Below, in pieces: positions 26,403 to 37,687 of a stretch of 64,000 nt of DNA; within the stretch, counting starts at the first letter, position 1, and each line of letters begins with the position of its first letter. The stretch is from Gymnorhina tibicen. Taxonomy: Eukaryota; Chordata; Aves; Passeriformes; Artamidae. The notes under the pieces are model-generated. The model searched no databases and had not been told where the DNA came from. It was given only the letters and a program-made list of their open reading frames with translations. Location of the stretch: positions 63,489 to 127,488 of the forward strand of contig VXAZ01008152.1 in NCBI GenBank assembly GCA_013399875.1, written 5' to 3'. A program made the position numbers and the translations under genes.

Positions 26403-29400
26403 GGAAATAAAATCAGTTTTCCCTGAATAAATGCTGAAAGCAGAAGGGACCTGATGGGTCACGGGGCCGGAGCCTCAGGTGTTCCCATCACCCACTGCAC
26501 CCACACCCACCCATCCCGCCGGGGCTCCGGCTCTGCTGGGGAACCAGCCCAGCTTTGGAGGATGGATCTGGGAGAAGATGCTGTTCTCTGGAATAATGGA
26601 AGAGCTGGCCACCCCGCTCCTCGGGATTTAGTAAGACTGAAAAGGTGAGTTTATGGGATCCTTCGCCCTTTCCCTCTTGTTCTGCAGTGACATTCCCTGG
26701 CCAGGCTGGGAGCTGGAAAAGCAGCACCTTCAGGGTGCAAATCCATTGCAGGGGAGGCTGCAACACCCCCTTGGGATGAGAAACCCAGTGTTTGTGCCGT
26801 GACAGGACCAAGCCTTGCCTTGTTACACGAAATTTCAAAGTCTTACTAAGTTCTTTATCTACACCAAGCCTGATTTTGGTGTCACTGCTCCTGCTTATCT
26901 CTGTAGACACCTCAGTATTGGAAAAGCTGCTTAGCCTTGGGGAGCACCCCAGCGCTTCACTGCAAAGCAGGGAGAGGAGGATTTTAAGAGAGTTATGCTC
27001 TTTATGCTCTGCTGTACCATCCGTGAGGGAGGTAAGTCCAGCCTAGCCCAGGAGATGCATCCCGGGGTACTCGGAGGACTCCTTGCAGGGCTGTGTGTGC
27101 ATGTGCGGCTGCCCCGGCTGTTCCAGCAGAATTCCTCGTGCTGAAGCAGCTCCATTCATACAGGCAGGGTCTGGAATAAGCCCAGCCAGGCCACGGGCAG
27201 CTCGGAGCTGCAGGGGCAAACCCTGCCTGCTCTGAACTCAGTTTGCTTCATGCACCGCTCTGCTTCTGCTGTTAAAAACAGAGCCAGACAAAGCTGGGGG
27301 AGAAATCCCCGTGGTTCAGATTTACACCGTGCATCCAACAGACGTCCCCCCTTCTCCGGAAGAGTTACAAAATGCATTAATTGAGCTTCAGGGTGGCTGA
27401 TAATTACATAATTGCAGACTAATTACCCCTTTCCTAGAGGTGAAGTTACACTGGTGGCAAAAAGACCTGCACAGTCTTTTCAAAAGCAGAAATGCCCCTG
27501 CACAAACGAGAGCTGATCCTGGCTCGAGGGAGCCGGGCGAGCCCTGGGTGGGCAGGGATGGGGCTGGTGGGCTCCGGCCCCGTGTGCAGGCTCCCCTCCT
27601 CCCTGGAGGGACCCACCCGCGCTTTTTGCGGCTGTGGGCTGAGGAAATGACCCAGCTGAGCCTGCAATTTATTTTTTTTTCCCCCTAGGTTATTTTTCAG
27701 CCAGTGCAGCATAAACAGAACAAAAGAGAGGTGGGAGCAGAGGCTGGTTCGGCCGTGACGCTGCTCAGTGCTGACACTCCAGTGTCTCCGAGCTAACCTG
27801 GGGGGCTTTGGCTCCTGGACCCAAACCTCTAAAGCCTTGCTGCCACCACCCTTCCTCTCCCCAGCGCTGGCTGGAAGCAGGAATTTTGGCTCATCCCGAC
27901 CTGTAACTTCACACCAGGGCTCCCGGCTGAGCTCCTCGGGCTTTGCCACGTTCTGAGCCCTGAGCACCCTGAGGGCCCAGGAGAAGGAGCAGGGGCAGAA
28001 TGAGGGCGAGGGGCTGCTCCCCCGTTATTGGCAGCGGTGATTCCATTTCTGCCAGAGGCATTAGCTCCCAAAATTCAGGCTCTTCAGCCTTGATGTCACC
28101 ATTTCTCACTCTGAGCTCAGAGAAGGACTCCCTTCAAAGCCAGAACCAGCAGCGGGTGTTTTGTAGGGGGTGATGAGGATGTTCCACCCCGAGTTCTTCC
28201 ATTACATCCCCCGCAGGTAACACCCTGCACCTTGATCGGCTCTTCCAGCCCCAGGCAATAACTTCACGCTGCCTGTGACACGGCTGTAGGGATGAGAGAT
28301 ATTTGTGCATTTCTTGAGGTCACCTCAGCCGCTCTCTGAAAGCCCAAGTGCTTCCTAATCTTTTGCTTCCCCCCCCCAGAAATAAAATTATTCCTCAGCC
28401 ATTTAAAAACTTGTGGCTTCAGGCTCCAATAAGAGCCCGAAAAGGTTTGTAGGAAACAAGTCTGCAAATGTATTTAGTGTATGGAAAATGATTTTGTGAA
28501 GAACATACAAGATGTTCTATTTCACCTAATTCTCTGTATTGATTTCTGCGGCATCATCTCTTCCTTCCCTTTTTCATCTTTTAATGCATTTCTATTTCTT
28601 CCGAATGCACAAAAACCCCTGTTTCTTTTACAAAACAGAACAAAGAAGTTTTCCTTCCCAATCAGTAATTTCGTTTTCTTTTGTAATTGTAAAAAGAAAC
28701 TCCTGAAAAATCAATACATTGTTGCCAAGTCGTACACAACCGGGAATGGAGCAAGCTCAGTAAATAAAGGAAATTGCGATTTTTTCCTCTCTTTGGTCAC
28801 CCTTTAGTACATGCAAGGTGACTGCCAATCTCTTTGGTGCTTCCCACCCCAGCTATTCTCCCTTTCCTCCCTGAAAATTTTCAAGTTAATCTTGGAGATG
28901 AAAGGAAAAGTTTGAAAAGAATTGTTCTCGGAGCCAAAATTCCTGATGTCCTAAATTACAGCCACCCCCACCCCGAAGTGGCTGGCTCCTCGGGGTAATC
29001 TGAGCCCTCTCAATTAACCAGCACCAAGATAAAGATTGCTCATGCTAAAGATGTCACATAACACCGGCCTTAGAAATTGGAAAATCTCAGCTAAGGGGAA
29101 GATACCTGCCCGGCTGGATCAATAGTTTCAGCATGTATCAATATTTGGAGATGATTTATTCTCTTGATGTGCAAAATTGAGTGAATTTGTGCACCCAAAC
29201 CTAACAAGAGGGGCTTCTTGTGGAATAACCTCTTTAATTACAGTGTATAAGGGACCATTTACAGGTGAAGCTTTGTAAGAGCTCAGATCTTTTTGTGGGG
29301 CTTTTTGTCATTTGCAAGATCCCCACTCGGAGTTTGGGAGCTCAGATGTGAGCTGCTCCCAAATCTGAGGGGGCAGAAAAGAGACGTGTTACCAGCTTGA

Positions 29401-32400
29401 TTTGCACCTGCAATTAAACAGACACGCAGGCCAGGCTAATTTACACTGAAACTTAACTGCAAGCATAAATCTTGTGTGTACAAATGCCATATAAATAAAA
29501 CCTCTCCTAGATAGCCATGATCTGTTGCACAAAGGAGCCAAGAGTCCCATATCTCCTTTTCTTTCCATGGTTACAGGTCTCACTCTGGGACACAATTACT
29601 TTAATGCATTTGTCTTTTTGCCTAAAAATTCCTAACTGTGGGATGTCAGCAAAATAAATCAGGACCCAATTTGTCCTGGCACACCTTTAAACAGGGATGT
29701 TGTTAACAACTAATCAGCAAAAGAGTGCGGGGAAACACAAATGTGTGGGTTACAATTTATTAACTGTTATTGCAGTGTCCTGCGAAGGTGCTTTGCTGCT
29801 CTCGAGTTTTGGTGGAGAGAGCCAGGACTGAGTGTTACGAGGAATAGGTCAGGGGATTGAGGTTTGCTGAGGCCGGTTTTTATTTTCTAAACCATATTTC
29901 ATGTGTGGAAGGCCCTCTGAGACTTCAGGGCTGAGCTGTGCACAGCCCCAGCAGAGTTCCTTTTGTGGGTGGCAAGTTCGCGGTGCAGTCCAAAGGAGAA
30001 GGTGAAGAAAGGCAACATCCAAAAAAGATCAAAAGGCACCCCAGGCTGGGTGTTTCCCCCGAGAATACCTCTCACATAATAACTTATTTCCGTATAAAAT
30101 TGAATGTTTGGGGGCTTTGGGGGAGCCTGGATGAGGAGACTGAAGGAGGGTGAGGTGTGAGCTCAAGGGAGCTGAAGTCACTGGGTGCCCGGACCAGGCT
30201 GGAGCATCCTCTCAGCAGTGCTGGGATCTTCGTGGGGGCTCACGTTGAACTCGGGCTGGATACTTGGAGGGTGGAACTGTAATTTCATCTGCTCACGTGG
30301 CCGGTCAGTTCAGAGGCAGCTAGATTTTTGTTTCTCTCCCCAAACTGTATTCACGAGGTTTTTCCCTCTCGGGCTATGAGCCTGCTGTTATTGTGATAAG
30401 CCTGTTTATGGTGTGACCTACTTAACCAGGGCTCTGGTGGCTGGAGGCTCACAGGAGTGCAAAGACTAAAGGCCACAAACAGGAAAAGATATCATACGAA
30501 AAAAAAGTTTTCAGGCTTTTGTCCTTTACATGCTGCAAGGTGTCAAGCACTGAACCAGCGCCGGGACCATTGTTCACCCAACGGCCCCTTTCAAATGGAA
30601 ATGTCTGCAAAAGCCATGTCAGCAAAAGGAATTCTTTGCTTAAACTGTGGCTCCTCGCTTATATCCCACAATAAAACCTGAGGCCTATTAGTCCATACTT
30701 AGGACTTGTTACTAGGTTTTAAAGCTTCTTTCAGGCACAGTTTTAGCCTAATCTGGCTGTACCACTACCACGGGCAAGATTAAAAAGTGGCAAGGTTACG
30801 TTGCCTTCGACTTGAATGTGTGTCAGGAATCTGATTTGGAGTTTTTACGAGTGAACTGTCTGTCAAAAAATATCTTTCCGGAGCTCCACGGGCCTGGCTG
30901 CATCCACACAGGAAACAGGCTGAAGGATTTCCAAAGGTCTGTTGATTTTTCAGCTTTCGTGCTCCGAAGATATATTTCCTTTGAAGTGTCTCAAATAGGG
31001 TAGTATCCAATTATATTTGTAATCCCAATCTAATTCAATCAGGGACTCCAATTATAGCTGATCTGTCTGTTAATCTAGTTAAAGTCTGTGGAGTAGACTG
31101 TACCTTAGCTAACAAAACTACACTAAAATTTAAGCTGTTGATCCAGGGATAACCACGTTACAAGACACAGCTAGCTGAAAAGTGGGAGGTTTGCAATGGA
31201 AATGGGCTTATCTTCACTGAATCCAAACCCTGCACCCGTTCTCCTTGCAGCCAAATCCCTGCCAAGATTACAATTATGAAGGGCCTTAAAAACTACTTTT
31301 GTTCTGAGCCAAATGCAACTGTTTTAGCTTTGACTGGTCGCTTTCTTCCTCCTGAATTCTTCATCCCAGCTCCCCCCACAGAGGGAAAGCCTTCAAGGGC
31401 ATCACCTTGAAACTCTTTGGAGCCTTGCAGCTGCCTGGCACCTTCCCCGCTCACCGTGTGGCCCTGGCACAGCCGGGGGTCGCACAAAGCCACCCTCACC
31501 TGTCACCCCAAGAGCTCCCCAAGGCACTCGGAGGAGCTGACACACGCTGGTGATGCTCTGGGGCATCACTTCCGCCACCAAAGGCAATCATCGGACAGTG
31601 CTGAGGCTCTGCTGGGTATAAAAGCAGGCAGATTGTAAAGCAGATGTTGGGGAACTTTCCAGATGTTCACAGAGTCGTGCTGCATCTGCGTGACTTTAGA
31701 AAACACCACTCTGGGTCAAGATCTCGAGACAATATCACTCATGGCAGACAGAACACAGCACCAGCCTTGAGTCTCGGAAAAGAAATGACCTGCAGGAAAG
31801 CTGGAACCAGGAGAAGGAGGGGATGAGCTTCTTCCACACTTCACTCTTGGCACAAGATCTATAAATTGGGAGAAGAGGACGTGGGGATTTTTTAGTTGGT
31901 GATAATTCTTTCTTTACTAAAAGCTGAGTTATCAAAGACCAGAGGGCACCTCCCAAACCTGCTCTCAATCTCCACTAACAATTGCTTGCCAGTCCTTCAC
32001 AAAGTGTGGCATGAACCAAATTCACCCGTATGGAAAGGAGCCAGGTTCAGGACTGGGATGTAACTGATAAAAGCAATTGGAAAAACTGCTGCAGCAGAAG
32101 AAATGGAATTAGGTCTACCACATTAAAAAAAAAAGTTATTAATCATAGTCATAAAAGCAGAAAATGAAAGCTAATTTTACTAAGTAAAAGCCCCCTGCTA
32201 AGTGGTATTTTGACATCTGAAAATAATTCAGTTTCGATCTTGGTGCTCCACTGACATGAGCAGGGAAATTGATAATTCTCTCTTGAGGTGCTGTTTCAAG
32301 TCATCTCCACACAGACGATTTTCTCTGCAAGTACCAGGACCAGAGACCTGGAACCAAACTCAGTCCTGTGCCAGGACAGGCGTGTTCCACGTGCCTTTCA

Positions 32401-35400
32401 CGAGCTGCTTTTTAGGATAACACAAAGTGTAACGACAAATGGATTATGGAGAACACTACCTGCAATTCCATCGTGGTTATCTGAGACAAGGATACGGGGG
32501 CAGGGTGTCATTTGCTATCCACGAAGTTGTGTTTTCATTGCCATCTGATTCAATATTTCACTGTCACGTTCAGATATTGTTCGGTATTCCCTGGAAAAAA
32601 ATACGCCTCATAATCCAATTCCAAACCATGTAGGGATTCACCACGGGCTATGGCAGCCCTGATTCACCCTCACACCACTGCTGGCCCGACATCCCCCCTG
32701 GAAAAGGGACAATAACAAGACATCTCCCAAGGCCCCATTACAGCGTAGTACTAAAAGAAAGGGTTTGTGTACCTTGTCTGGGAGGAAAGGATCTCACAGG
32801 ATTCCTGTTGCTCTCCCTGATGTATCACTGGGCCATGAAATTCAAAGAAGACAGCAGACAAAGCCAAGTTACACCTAACTCTGATCTCAGGTTTATTCAG
32901 GAGCAAGTAAGTGTTTGAAATTGAACAAATATTGCAGAGGAGGGAGAATGTTACTCACTTAACACCCAGGTAATCCATTCTGAAAAATACTTGTATTCTT
33001 GGGGAAAGCTGGCTCCGTCATTCTCAGATTGCATCTGACATCTAATACAAGATACTGCACAAGGACACTTTTCATGCCGTGAGAAATTAGAGCTGATAAA
33101 GTTTGCTCCTGCGCAGGTGAAACGCTCGGACATTTTAACAAACACCCAGAGATTTGTTTGTTTACCTGCCTAACCCACATGCCTCTCATTCCTCCTGGCT
33201 GGGGGCTCCTTGGTGGGTCTTTCAAAAAGTTGCAGTTCCTGTGTTATTCCTTCCCTTGCATGGGAGAGCTGAGCTTGGGAAGGAAGTTTGTGCCTTTGGC
33301 GCGGAGCTTGGTGATGGACAGGTGTACCCCGTAATTCTGCCAGTGCAAACACGTACAAAAACAGGGCCCTGGCTCGGGCGATGGTTCTCGTGTCTGCATG
33401 AACGATTCCCACGTGGAAGGCACTCCAGCAGTGCTGTGGCTGCGTTAGCTGCAGCTCGACCAGGTCAAGGAGGGAGTTGTTCCCTGAGCCAGGGGCTGAG
33501 GTTGTTAAAGGTTTGTGCTCCATCCTTCTCCCACTCCTCAGTGTTTTCCCTGCTCAGTCCCACTTTGGTGGCCTCTGCCTTGCTGGCTGCCATGTGGGTA
33601 AGCTTTGAACCCCGATTCTTGCTTCCGATGACCACGTGAATCCGGGTCTTTCTGCTCTCTCCAGGTGATGACTGTCACACAATTAGCACAAACTCGGGTC
33701 TTCAAAACTTCTCCCCTGTGATCAGGTTTGACCGAGGTGCTCAGCAGCTTCAAGAAAGGAAGATGGATGGATGGACTGAGGGGAAACATAACCTTTATTT
33801 TGTGATACAGGAGGAAAAAACCCTTCATTATCATAGTTATAGTGGTAAAAGAGGTGTTTAAAGAGGAGTCTCCTGGTTTTGGATTGGGATAGAGTCTGGA
33901 GGAGTCACTGCCCTTGCCAGCGTTCAATTTAACATCCTTATGAGTGCTTCTGAATTTGAATGTCTGGGTCTCTGCACTCAATCTTGATTAACTGGCCCAG
34001 CAATGAATGTTAATTGCCCAGATTTACATTGCCTACAGAGCTATGGTCAACTTCATATCAGCAAACTTGCAGCTTCCTTAACATGTTCCAACAGGGAACA
34101 TTGAAGTTGTGCTCCACGCAGTGGAGATGAGCCCTGGGAGTCTGCCCTGGGGGATTTATCTGACTGAGCTGCAGTCAGGAACAGGAGAGGAATACAAGAG
34201 CAAAGTGAACTGCTGTGCCTCAAAGACCTTTTTCTTTTTCTGCTCTCCAAGCTATAAAGATGTAGGTAACACGTACTGCAACCTGGGGAAAGGCATTTTT
34301 AGTTATATTTGGATTCTGAATACGTAAAAAACCCCAAAGTTTTAAACTTGTGTGTTCTTCCCAGCAACAAACGGAGCTGGTCAGAGGAGGCAACGCAGGA
34401 TTTAGGACAACGTTCTTTACCTTGGTGGGAGTCAGTCAGTGCGTATGGAGATATATACAATATATACATCTTCAGCAAACATCCCCAGCAGATTTTTCCA
34501 TAGATGTAACCATTCTGCAGTGACCCGGGCTGGGCACAGCCGCTGGCAACAGTTTCTGGTGGCAGCGGTTCCACGTGCTGCTGCGGCAGGGCGTTAAAAG
34601 AGCTCCTGTTATCACTGCGAGCCGGCCCGCTGCGCCTGGAAATTCGCCTATCAGGGACGCTGCTGCAGCTCTGTTGGTGGTAGAAGATTGTTCCTCTGGA
34701 CTTTTCTTAAAAAAATAAATAAATGTCAAGCCCGAAAAGGAAGCCTGCTATTTTTCAAATCCAGGAGCTGTAATCATGCTAATCCATACGATCGTGCTAA
34801 AGCCAAGCAAAATGCCTTTTGCATATGATGTAAGCAGCCAGGGCAGCCTATTTATAACCAGCGCTGGCTGGGAACACCTTCCCAGAAAAATAGAATCAGG
34901 ACAGCTTTGCCCTGGTCACATTCCTCCTCTTCCTCCCTGTGTTTTTCACTTTCTTTGTGCTCTTTTGCCTACTTTTGCTGCCTTCCCAGCCTTAAATACA
35001 GCAACTTCTTAATTTTTATCTTAAACTAATGCTTCCCATGTATTCTATTTTATCAGTGTGTTAGAGCCGTGCTGAGTGAAATCCCAGTCCTACGAAATCA
35101 ATACCAAAACTTCTATTGATTTCATATAATATATTCCTTTAAATTCAGTACAAATGCTCCACAGGAGTTGTCTATTTTCAGTATGGATCTACTGTACAGG
35201 GCTGTCAGTCTCTCAGCTGGATACATAAGCCAGTGTGGTTTAATAAATTCATTGGTGTGGGTTGGGAGCTTTCTGTGTAATAACTGAAAATCTGTTGGTC
35301 ACACCGAGCATATCAAGTGTAAAAGGAGAGGATTCATCAATGTGAATATCTATCTGTGGATCAATTGGTATCAATCTTGTTTAACAGTCTATTTCCTCAG

Positions 35401-36900
35401 GACACACTTTGGGAACAAAGAGCATTTCAAACTGTTGGTTAAACAAACAAATATGGAGAAGCTCTTTGGGCAACATGGGGGTGGAGTAAACACCAGATAA
35501 AAACAGTCAGCGATAAAAATGGTCAGCGATTTCAAATACCAGTTAATCTCTTCCATTTTATATTAGTAAATACAGAGTTTCTCGTGATGTAATGTGCCCA
35601 TAAAGGGTGGGAAGAGTGGGGGTTTTAAACCATTTTTTGCTTGCAGAGGAAAGTGGCCTGGAAACCAAACTTTGTCCCCTGACCTCCATGTTCAGTAGTT
35701 GTCCAAGGAGGAGGGTGACACCTTCTGCTCTGCAAGATTTGTGTTATCCTTAGCTAAATAAAACCCCCTCATGAGATGCTATAAAAACAAAACCGACCCC
35801 CGAGAGGATACAGAACTAATTAGATCAGGATGCACTGCTTACCTTGGTCTACAACGTTAGGATAGCTACTGCCTGTCCCATCCAGGTCCCCCCTCCTCAA
35901 GCACCACCAAAATAAAGATAATCCTGACCAGTACTTGGCATGACTGTACGCACAGGCATAAATTTTGGCACAGAGTAAATGTTGTACGAGCCCCCGGGGG
36001 TTTTTCAGGGTAAAAGTGCCAGTAAAGTACCAGGTGAAATGAGCCTGTGGTGTTGTGCAATGTCCTGTGGCAGTTGTGTGGCTGCCTGAGGTGCCATCGC
36101 TTCCTCCCTCCTTCTGGCAAGTCAGATTTGGGTTTTCCACTCTGCATCACCCTCCTGAACCACCCCATCACCTCGGGTGGATGTTTCTCGGCACAGCAGC
36201 TTTGCAGCTGGGGAACCCTTCGTGCACCAGCAGGAAACTGAGGCACAGCCGCTGCTCGATTGTTTGCTGATGAATGCAATGGCAAGTGCATATTGAGTGT
36301 GCCTTCAGCTGAACCTAATTCTCCTGCACCTCTACCCCATGTCCTCCTCCTCCAAATCAACAAAATCATCTCTTCATCAAATAAATCTCTCTCCAGTGTT
36401 TTCAAGCAACCCACTTCATTTTTCATGGACAGACCTGGGGCGTGTGTATTGTTCTACATTAAATCAAAAAGCAATCACGTGCCCCACAAAGATTTGGCAA
36501 CCCACATCTCCATGCTTTCAAGGATCCTCACATTTTTGCTTATGCAAGATCCGTCTGGCTTCAGTGGGGGTGGGAGGGGTTGGGGTGACTCTGCTGTGAC
36601 ACTCGGGGGCTTCACAGCACAGTTCAATCCCAGGCTCAGCTGAGCCGGGTCCTGGGGTCACCTCCAGCCACACGGACTGTGCCCAGTGTGCCACCCAGCG
36701 CCAGGGCTACCCGGCTGGGGCTCGTGGGGAGGATTTACGCGTGGCTCATATTGCCGTGGAACCCAACAGCCCAAAAGGGGAGCAAAGATGAAAATTATTC
36801 CACTATGTATTAACGCAGTCAACTCAGTTCGAGAAAACACTTTCAAAGCGCTGTTGCTTCAACTTTTTCACACGAGCCTTCACGTGTCTCACGTTTTTAC
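26403..36900. other. Upstream gene-free flank, proximal part
   Basis: No exon with protein similarity or RNA gene was recognised. GC content is locally higher at 26450-28100, but open frames there occur on both strands and share no known domain. Unique sequence with regulatory character appears around 28980-29300, 30990-31100 and 33000-33170; the last includes an E-box-like GCGCAGGTGAAACG. A second block is at 34540-34830, ending with the octamer-like TTTGCATATGATG near 34817. A 16-base unit is duplicated at 35496-35530. The remainder shows nothing nameable. Confidence 0.5.
35496..35530. repeat. Tandem duplication of a 16-bp unit
   Basis: Two adjacent copies read GATAAAAACAGTCAGC and GATAAAAATGGTCAGC, followed by the first bases of a third. 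This is a minor slippage duplication. Confidence 0.75.
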
Positions 36901-37613
36901 TTGCTGTTAAAAATACTACTGGCTCAACCTCGCCTGCTTCCCAGAAAGCGAGACTTTAAAGAGTCTTTAAACAGCTGAACCAAACCAGCATAATTACGCG
37001 CCGTCTGCATCCGCTTTTAAAGCCCCTCCAGCTGCCCACCCCACCGCGAGACCCCGGGCTTGCCCCTTCCCGCTATCAGTGCTCTTCCCTTTGCCACCTT
37101 ATCGAGCGACAAAGGGAAGAATGGGCATTGTCCCAGGCTTCTGCTTGCTTTAGGGGAGGGGGGCGGGGGGGCGAAAAACTCTTTAAAGCACGATATAAAA
37201 AGCGCAGGTGAGACAACAAAGGTATTGTCCGTGTGCGGGCCGCAGAGCCGCGCTGCCGGGCTGTTTGTTTACCCGGGGAGGTGGCGGGGCCCCCCCGCGG
37301 CCCGGGGGGGTGGCCCGGGGCGGCCCCGGCCCCGCGGGGCTCACGCCTTTGTCGCCCGCCGGGGCGGGCCGGGCGCGGGGACTACATGGCCCAGCGTGCC
37401 CCGCTGCGCGGATCAATGGGGCTGATTTGAATAATCTGTGAGCCCTTGGACTCAGGCCAATCAGCCGTCAGGGACCCATGATAAATCGCAATGCATTATT
37501 GATAATCATAATTACTCTGACATGCGCATTCCGCCCAAATTTCCCAACTCTAGGAATTTGTTGTGAAGAGGAAAATAATTGCTACTATTGCATGCTCCCG
37601 ATGCTGGTGCACC
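36901..37613 (+). promoter_or_regulatory. SALL4: SALL4 promoter and 5' leader region
   Basis: The region runs into the SALL4 start codon. It contains a TATA-like TATAAAA at 37194-37200, a very G-rich tract at 37153-37171, a CpG-dense block from about 37220, and a CCAAT box at 37457-37461. Between the CCAAT box and the start codon lies unusually AT-rich unique DNA (about 37478-37520) with ATGCATTATTGATAATC-like homeodomain/POU motifs, bounded on both sides by GC-rich sequence. The transcription start cannot be fixed: the TATA-like box would place it near 37225, the CCAAT box near 37530. Two upstream ATGs (37592 and 37601) lie out of frame before the true start. Confidence 0.7.
37153..37171 (+). 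promoter_or_regulatory. G-rich tract, G-quadruplex/GC-box candidate
   Basis: Runs of four, six and seven G are separated by single A or C bases. This arrangement can fold into a G-quadruplex and also contains GGGCGGGG-type SP/KLF sites. It lies just upstream of the TATA-like box. Confidence 0.5.
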
Positions 37614-37687
37614 ATGTCGCGACGGAAGCAGGCGAAGCCCCAGCACATCAACTCCGAGGAGCAGCCCCCAGATGCTGCAAGTGGTGA
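37592..37687 (+). promoter_or_regulatory. SALL4: Upstream ATGs overlapping the SALL4 start
   Basis: ATGs at 37592 and 37601 share one frame that differs from the SALL4 frame and runs across its start codon. In unspliced DNA the frame stops just past the donor (TGA at 37685-37687). In the spliced message it would continue about seven codons into exon 2 before a stop. Both upstream ATGs have weak contexts (T or C at -3, C at +4), whereas the SALL4 ATG has A at -3, so leaky scanning is expected. The feature matters only if transcription begins upstream of 37592. Confidence 0.45.
37614..37683 (+). CDS. SALL4: SALL4 coding exon 1
   Basis: The exon encodes residues 1-23 plus the first base of codon 24. 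It starts at ATG in a good context (ACC before ATG) with [12 protein letters not shown], the invariant NuRD-recruiting N-terminus of SALL proteins, followed by [11 protein letters not shown]. Human SALL4 likewise begins with this motif plus NSEE. The donor reads AAGTG|GTGAGC and leaves phase 1, which fits exon 2. The segment after the motif is much shorter than the Gln/Pro/Ala-rich stretch at this place in human. Confidence 0.95.
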
